The notes under the pieces: model-generated
Told to the model about the DNA's origin: nothing
Database searches by the model: none
What the model saw: the letters and a program-made list of their open reading frames with translations, nothing else
Source: Alphaproteobacteria bacterium
Lineage (GTDB): Bacteria > Pseudomonadota > Alphaproteobacteria > Rhizobiales > Aestuariivirgaceae
Assembly: GCA_024639035.1 (NCBI GenBank)
Contig: JAHEJE010000104.1
Span: 1 to 9,248, forward strand
Direction of reading: 5' to 3'
Length of the DNA: 9,248 nucleotides
Part shown: piece after piece, positions 5,893 to 9,248 of the stretch
Layout: every line of letters begins with the position of its first letter
Numbering within the stretch: position 1 is the stretch's first letter
Position numbers and translations under genes: made by a program

Positions 5893-7425
5893 ATGTACGA
5901 AATCATCAAGGAACTCGAAGACCGCAGGGACGTTGCGCGCCTTGGCGGCGGCGAGAGGCGCATTGAGGCGCAGCACAAGCGCGGCAAGCTGACGGCGCGC
6001 GAACGCATCGACCTGCTGCTCGACGAGGGCTCGTTCGAAGAATTCGATATGTTCGTGGAACACCGCTGCACCGATTTCGGCATGGCGGAAACCAAGTACC
6101 CGGGCGACGGTGTGGTGACCGGGTGGGGCACGGTCAACGGCCGCACGGTCTACGTATTTGCCAAGGACTTCACGGTGTTCGGCGGATCGCTTTCGGAGAC
6201 CCATGCCAGCAAGATCACCAAGATCCAGGACATGGCAGTGCAGAACCGCTCGCCGTGCATCGGGCTGTTCGATGCCGGTGGGGCACGGATCCAGGAAGGC
6301 GTGGCTGCCCTTGGCGGTTATGGCGAGGTGTTCTTGCGCAATGTCCTTGCCAGTGGCGTCATTCCGCAGATTTCGGTGATCATGGGACCGTGCGCGGGTG
6401 GCGACGTCTATTCGCCGGCGATGACCGACTTCATCTTCATGGTCAAGGACACCAGCTACATGTTCGTCACCGGACCCGATGTGGTCAAGACGGTGACCAA
6501 CGAAACGGTGACGGCGGAACAGCTGGGCGGGGCATCGGTCCACACAGTCAAGTCGTCAATCGCCGACAAGGCGTTCGAAAACGATGTCGAGGCGCTGTTG
6601 CAGATGCGGCGGCTGATTGATTTCCTGCCGTCGTCGAACCTGGCACCGGTTCCGGAGATGCCGAGCTTCGATGACGCCGAGCGGGTTGAGGACTCGCTCG
6701 ATACGCTGGTGCCGGCCAATCCCAACCAGCCGTACGACATGAAGGAACTGATTACCAAGGTCGCCGATGAGGGCGATTTCTTTGAAATTCAGGACCGCTT
6801 TGCCGGCAATATCGTCACCGGATTTGCCCGGCTGGACGGCCGCACGGTGGGGATCATCGCCAATCAGCCGACGGTGCTGGCGGGCGTCCTCGACAGCGAT
6901 GCCTCGCGCAAGGCGGCCCGGTTTGTCCGGTTCTGCGATTGTTTCAACATACCGCTGGTGACGTTTGTCGACGTGCCCGGCTTCCTGCCCGGAACGGCGC
7001 AGGAGTATGGCGGGCTGATCAAGCATGGCGCAAAACTGCTGTTCGCCTATGCCGAGGCGACGGTGCCGAAGGTCACGGTGATTACCCGCAAGGCCTATGG
7101 CGGCGCCTATGACGTGATGTCGTCGAAGCATATCCGTGGCGATGTCAACTATGCCTGGCCGTCGGCGGAAATCGCCGTCATGGGGCCGAAAGGGGCAGCG
7201 GAAATCCTCTACCGGGCCGAGCTTGGCGATGCCGATAAGATCAAGAGACGGATCGAGGACTACGAAAACCGGTTCGCCAATCCGTTCGTGGCGGCGGAAC
7301 GGGGCTATATCGACGACGTCATCCTGCCGCGCACCACGCGCAAACGGGTGACGCGGGCGCTCAACATGCTGCGCCATAAGAAAACTGAGAATCCGTGGAA
7401 GAAGCACGATAATATCCCGCTATAA
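5893..7425 (+). CDS. pccB: Propionyl-CoA carboxylase beta subunit (carboxyltransferase)
   Basis: The 510-residue beta subunit transfers CO2 from biotin to propionyl-CoA, making methylmalonyl-CoA. It works with a biotin-carrying alpha subunit (PccA), which is not in the window. The N-terminal domain has the helical start LGGGERRIEAQHKRGKLTAR, then GGSLSE. It also has the two oxyanion-hole glycine segments, GGARIQEG from 129 and GPCAGGD at 165-171. The C-terminal crotonase-fold half has VDVPGFLPGT from 359 and AYGGAYDVM. D407 there aligns, from memory, with the Asp that sets propionyl specificity in Streptomyces coelicolor PccB. Length and sequence are fully typical. Asp-Ala before GGARIQEG and Asp after GPCAGG match forms I associate with alphaproteobacterial PccB, so they are not odd. 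A ribosome binding site, AGGGGTAGG, precedes the ATG. Confidence 0.96.
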   Translation: MYEIIKELEDRRDVARLGGGERRIEAQHKRGKLTARERIDLLLDEGSFEEFDMFVEHRCTDFGMAETKYPGDGVVTGWGTVNGRTVYVFAKDFTVFGGSLSETHASKITKIQDMAVQNRSPCIGLFDAGGARIQEGVAALGGYGEVFLRNVLASGVIPQISVIMGPCAGGDVYSPAMTDFIFMVKDTSYMFVTGPDVVKTVTNETVTAEQLGGASVHTVKSSIADKAFENDVEALLQMRRLIDFLPSSNLAPVPEMPSFDDAERVEDSLDTLVPANPNQPYDMKELITKVADEGDFFEIQDRFAGNIVTGFARLDGRTVGIIANQPTVLAGVLDSDASRKAARFVRFCDCFNIPLVTFVDVPGFLPGTAQEYGGLIKHGAKLLFAYAEATVPKVTVITRKAYGGAYDVMSSKHIRGDVNYAWPSAEIAVMGPKGAAEILYRAELGDADKIKRRIEDYENRFANPFVAAERGYIDDVILPRTTRKRVTRALNMLRHKKTENPWKKHDNIPL

Positions 7426-7452
7426 CAACGCCGGTGCCGGCTGACCGCGTTG
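7426..7452 (+). terminator. Hairpin directly after pccB, possible terminator or processing site
   Basis: CAACG-C-CGGT, an 8-base loop, then ACCG-CGTTG fold into a 9-bp stem with one bulged C, beginning at the base after the pccB stop codon. No T-run follows, so intrinsic termination is uncertain. A second 5-bp hairpin, GCCGG-TCGGG-CCGGC, lies at 7459-7473. It may instead protect the 3' end of the pccB message. Confidence 0.4.
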
Positions 7453-7455
7453 TGA

Positions 7456-7484
7456 CTGGCCGGTCGGGCCGGCTGTGGTATGGT
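7456..7484 (+). promoter_or_regulatory. Weak candidate promoter for the exported coiled-coil protein gene
   Basis: TATGGT at 7479-7484 is preceded by TGG, giving an extended -10 layout. The hexamer 17 bases upstream (CTGGCC) is a poor -35. It lies about 50 bases before the start codon and after the post-pccB hairpin, which is where an independent promoter would be expected. Confidence 0.28.
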
Positions 7485-7535
7485 ATTTGCTTGGCGAGAG
7501 GGCATTGGTTGGCATCTGTTACAGGTAGAAATGGC

Positions 7536-8069
7536 ATGATCAGGTTCGTTACTGTTTTGGCAGGGTTGGCGGTGGCCGCTCCCCTGGCGCTCGGGCAGGC
7601 AATCCAGTCACCGGAACTCGACACATCGACAATCGACCCGACGCCGGCCGAGGTGGCGCTGGCGACCCAGTGCCGCAATGCCTATGACAAGATGGTAAGC
7701 ATCAAGGAAAAGATGGCCGAGGTGCGCGATGAACTCAACGAGCTGGCGGCCGAGATGACCGAAACCGGTGGCGTTCTCGATGCCGCGGAAAAGGACTTCG
7801 ACGAAAAGAAGGAAAAGTCGAGCCAGAGCACCGCAGCCTACGACGCGGCGGTGAAGGCGCGCGACTATTACAGGGAAAAGGCGAGCGAGCACAACGCGCT
7901 GGTCGACAAGCAGATTGCTGCGACGGCCATGCACAACATGCATGCCGATGAATTCAACGACCTCAACAAGAAATACTATGACTCGTGCTCGGGCCGGAAG
8001 TTCAACGCAACGGCGGTTATCCTGACCTGCAAGGACGAAGTGTCCGCGTGGTGCGATTTGTTGAGATAA
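7536..8069 (+). CDS. Exported coiled-coil protein of unknown function with four cysteines
   Basis: I do not recognise this 177-residue protein. It begins with a Sec signal peptide (R3, hydrophobic residues about 4-19, likely cut after ALG at 18-20), so it should be periplasmic or secreted. The mature part is very rich in Glu, Lys, Asp and Ala with heptad-like spacing. Segments around 48-75 and 80-128 look like long amphipathic helices or a coiled-coil hairpin. Four cysteines flank it: C46 before the helices and C151, C165 and C173 after. They could form two disulphides after export. The ATG at 7536 is chosen because the signal peptide follows at once. The open frame from 7434 adds 34 residues across the hairpin region. 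Only a weak AGGT precedes the ATG. It ends six bases before the GST gene, so the two are probably co-transcribed, though one is exported and the other cytoplasmic. Confidence 0.8.
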   Translation: MIRFVTVLAGLAVAAPLALGQAIQSPELDTSTIDPTPAEVALATQCRNAYDKMVSIKEKMAEVRDELNELAAEMTETGGVLDAAEKDFDEKKEKSSQSTAAYDAAVKARDYYREKASEHNALVDKQIAATAMHNMHADEFNDLNKKYYDSCSGRKFNATAVILTCKDEVSAWCDLLR

Positions 8070-8075
8070 GCCACG

Positions 8076-9047
8076 ATGGGCATGTTGATTGACGGCGCGT
8101 GGAACACGGGCAAGCGGCAGCCGACAGCGAAAGACGGCAAATATGTCCGGGCCGACAGTTCGTTTCGCAACTGGATCACGTCGGACGGCCGCCCGGGTCC
8201 GTCGGGCGAAGGTGGCTTTGCGGCCGAGGCCGGGCGTTATCATCTCTACGTGTCTCTGGCCTGCCCGTGGGCCCATCGCACGTTGATCATGCGGGCCCTG
8301 AAGGGGCTGGAGGACGTCATCGGGTTGTCGGTGGTTCACTGGCTAATGCGCGATGACGGCTGGACCTTTGCGCCTGGCGACGGGGTTGTTGGCGACCCGG
8401 TGATGGCGGCAGAGTTCATGCACCAGGTCTACACCGCCGCCGATCCGGGCTTTACCGGGCGGGTGACCATCCCGGTTCTATGGGACCGGGAGCGGGCGAC
8501 GATCGTCAACAATGAATCCGCGGAGATCATCCGTATGCTTGGGTCGGCTTTCGATGAGCACGGCGCGGTGGAAGGGGACTATTACCCCGCCGACCTGGGC
8601 GCGGAAATCGATCTGGTGAACGAACGGGTTTATTCGACGCTCAACAATGGCGTGTATCGGTGCGGCTTCGCCAAGTCGCAGGATGCCTACGACGACGCCT
8701 TCGCGGCGTTGTTTGCGACCTTGGATTGGCTGGAAGAGCGGTTGGCGAAACAGCGTTTCGTGGCCGGCAACCGGTTCAGCGAGGCCGATATCCGCCTGTT
8801 CACCACCCTGATCAGGTTCGATGCGGTCTATCACGGGCACTTCAAGTGCAATGCGCGGCAGGTGCGTGACTATCCGAACCTGTGGGCCTATACGCGGCAG
8901 ATCTATCAGATGGACAAAATTGGGCCGACGGTGAATTTCGACCACATCAAGCGGCATTATTACGCCAGCCACCTCGATATCAACCCGACAGGCATCGTGC
9001 CGCGCGGGCCCGACATCGACTATGACGCGGCGCACGGGCGCGGTTGA
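8076..9047 (+). CDS. Glutathionyl-hydroquinone reductase-like glutathione S-transferase (ECM4/YqjG family)
   Basis: Members of this cysteine-type GST group use an active-site cysteine to remove glutathione from glutathionyl-hydroquinones, with glutathione as reductant, in the cytoplasm. The 323-residue length fits the family. The thioredoxin-like N-terminal domain contains CPWAHRT with catalytic C63. The loop IVNNESAEIIRML provides the usual Glu-Ser glutathione contact. The helical C-terminal domain carries the diagnostic NNGVYRCGFAKSQ and later RFDAVYHGHFKCN and LWAYTRQIYQM. ATG 8076 (MGMLIDG) is used because this short N-terminal run is typical of the family. ATG 8082 is an alternative. The gene follows the exported coiled-coil gene by six bases. 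Substrate in this organism is inferred; quinone or xenobiotic detoxification is the general role. No quinone-degradation genes are visible beside it. Confidence 0.92.
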   Translation: MGMLIDGAWNTGKRQPTAKDGKYVRADSSFRNWITSDGRPGPSGEGGFAAEAGRYHLYVSLACPWAHRTLIMRALKGLEDVIGLSVVHWLMRDDGWTFAPGDGVVGDPVMAAEFMHQVYTAADPGFTGRVTIPVLWDRERATIVNNESAEIIRMLGSAFDEHGAVEGDYYPADLGAEIDLVNERVYSTLNNGVYRCGFAKSQDAYDDAFAALFATLDWLEERLAKQRFVAGNRFSEADIRLFTTLIRFDAVYHGHFKCNARQVRDYPNLWAYTRQIYQMDKIGPTVNFDHIKRHYYASHLDINPTGIVPRGPDIDYDAAHGRG

Positions 9048-9141
9048 TCAGCGGCAGGTCGTGCCCGATTGTTGCCAAATTCGTTAAAATCGTCCTGCCT
9101 CGGGAAACCGGACTGCAAAATCTTTGTGCGAGGATCATTGC

Positions 9142-9149
9142 AAGGGAGG
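9142..9149 (+). promoter_or_regulatory. Near-consensus ribosome binding site for the last ORF
   Basis: AAGGGAGG sits seven bases before the ATG at 9157. It is one of the strongest Shine-Dalgarno sequences in the window and is the main reason to believe the truncated ORF downstream. Confidence 0.65.
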
Positions 9150-9156
9150 CGCTGCA

Positions 9157-9248
9157 ATGAAAAATCCGCACTATCCGCGTCCGGGTCCGGTCTTGCTGTG
9201 TTCAGGCACCGTGTGTGCTCTGTGGGCCGGCATCGTCTCGGCCAATTC
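9157..9248 (+). CDS. Start of an unrecognised ORF with hydrophobic N-terminus (3' partial)
   Basis: Thirty complete codons are visible before the window ends. After a short polar, proline-rich head (MKNPHYPRPGP) comes a hydrophobic segment at about 12-28 with two cysteines (C15 and C20). It could be a signal peptide ending near VSA or a first membrane helix. The ATG follows AAGGGAGG at seven bases and lies 109 bases beyond the GST stop, so it is likely a separate transcription unit. The gap before it is locally AT-rich (about 9076-9100), but no convincing promoter was found. Too little is visible to assign a family. Confidence 0.6.
   Translation, partial: MKNPHYPRPGPVLLCSGTVCALWAGIVSAN

Noticed and set aside
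5116..6543. Long open frame on the minus strand (475 codons) across the ATP12 and pccB genes
   Set aside because: It is the antisense shadow of two firmly identified genes in GC-rich DNA. Its translation is rich in Arg, His and Ala with no domain, and it spans their intergenic region.
6556..7407. Minus-strand open frame of 283 codons inside pccB
   Set aside because: It lies entirely antisense to highly conserved PccB coding sequence and has no recognisable motif.
9053..9065. GGCA-GGTCG-TGCC hairpin after the GST gene as a terminator
   Set aside because: The stem is only 4 bp and no T-run follows, so it is too weak to call.
1..9248. Mobile element, defence system, CRISPR array or biosynthetic cluster
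   Set aside because: No transposase, integrase, tRNA-bounded insertion, spaced repeats or cluster of linked enzymes is visible. The genes are mostly housekeeping with uniform composition.

Overview
The window reads as a GC-rich chromosomal segment from an alphaproteobacterium. The strongest taxonomic clue is an ATP12-family F1-ATPase assembly chaperone, a family found in mitochondria and alphaproteobacteria. It sits in the run crcB - RluA-family pseudouridine synthase - HAD phosphatase - ATP12, an order I associate from memory with alphaproteobacteria. Nearly all of the sequence is coding. No gap exceeds about 135 bases, and I see no insertion sequence, CRISPR array, tRNA, rRNA or integration site.

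Layout. (1) At 1-779 (+) is the C-terminal part of a fold-III PLP amino-acid decarboxylase, probably ornithine decarboxylase, cut by the window edge. It converges on a stand-alone response-regulator receiver (781-1146, -), with one base between the two stop codons. (2) At 1271-2092 (-) is a secreted papain-like/C39-like cysteine peptidase homologue that starts at TTG. (3) At 2195-2902 (-) is a carbonyl-reductase-like SDR. It diverges from the next block across a short intergenic region holding a symmetric pair of overlapping extended -10 elements and an operator-like dyad. (4) At 3037-5817 (+) are four tightly overlapping genes: the fluoride channel crcB, an rRNA pseudouridine synthase, a HAD-IA phosphatase and the ATP12 chaperone. 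(5) At 5893-7425 (+) is pccB, the propionyl-CoA carboxylase beta subunit, with its own likely promoter and followed at once by a hairpin. (6) At 7536-9047 (+) is an unrecognised exported coiled-coil protein with four cysteines, 6 bases ahead of a glutathionyl-hydroquinone reductase-like GST. (7) At 9157 a new ORF with a hydrophobic N-terminus and a very strong ribosome binding site runs off the window.

How the genes fit together. Most are housekeeping functions: polyamine synthesis, fluoride export, ribosome modification, metabolite repair or phosphatase activity, ATP synthase assembly, and propionyl-CoA catabolism. They do not form one pathway. The four-gene run is joined by start/stop overlaps, so co-translation is likely even though the functions differ. 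I found no convincing new multi-gene system. The items most worth a second look are the exported four-cysteine coiled-coil protein, the exported cysteine-peptidase homologue with a substituted oxyanion-hole residue and repeats upstream, and the symmetric divergent promoter between the SDR and crcB.
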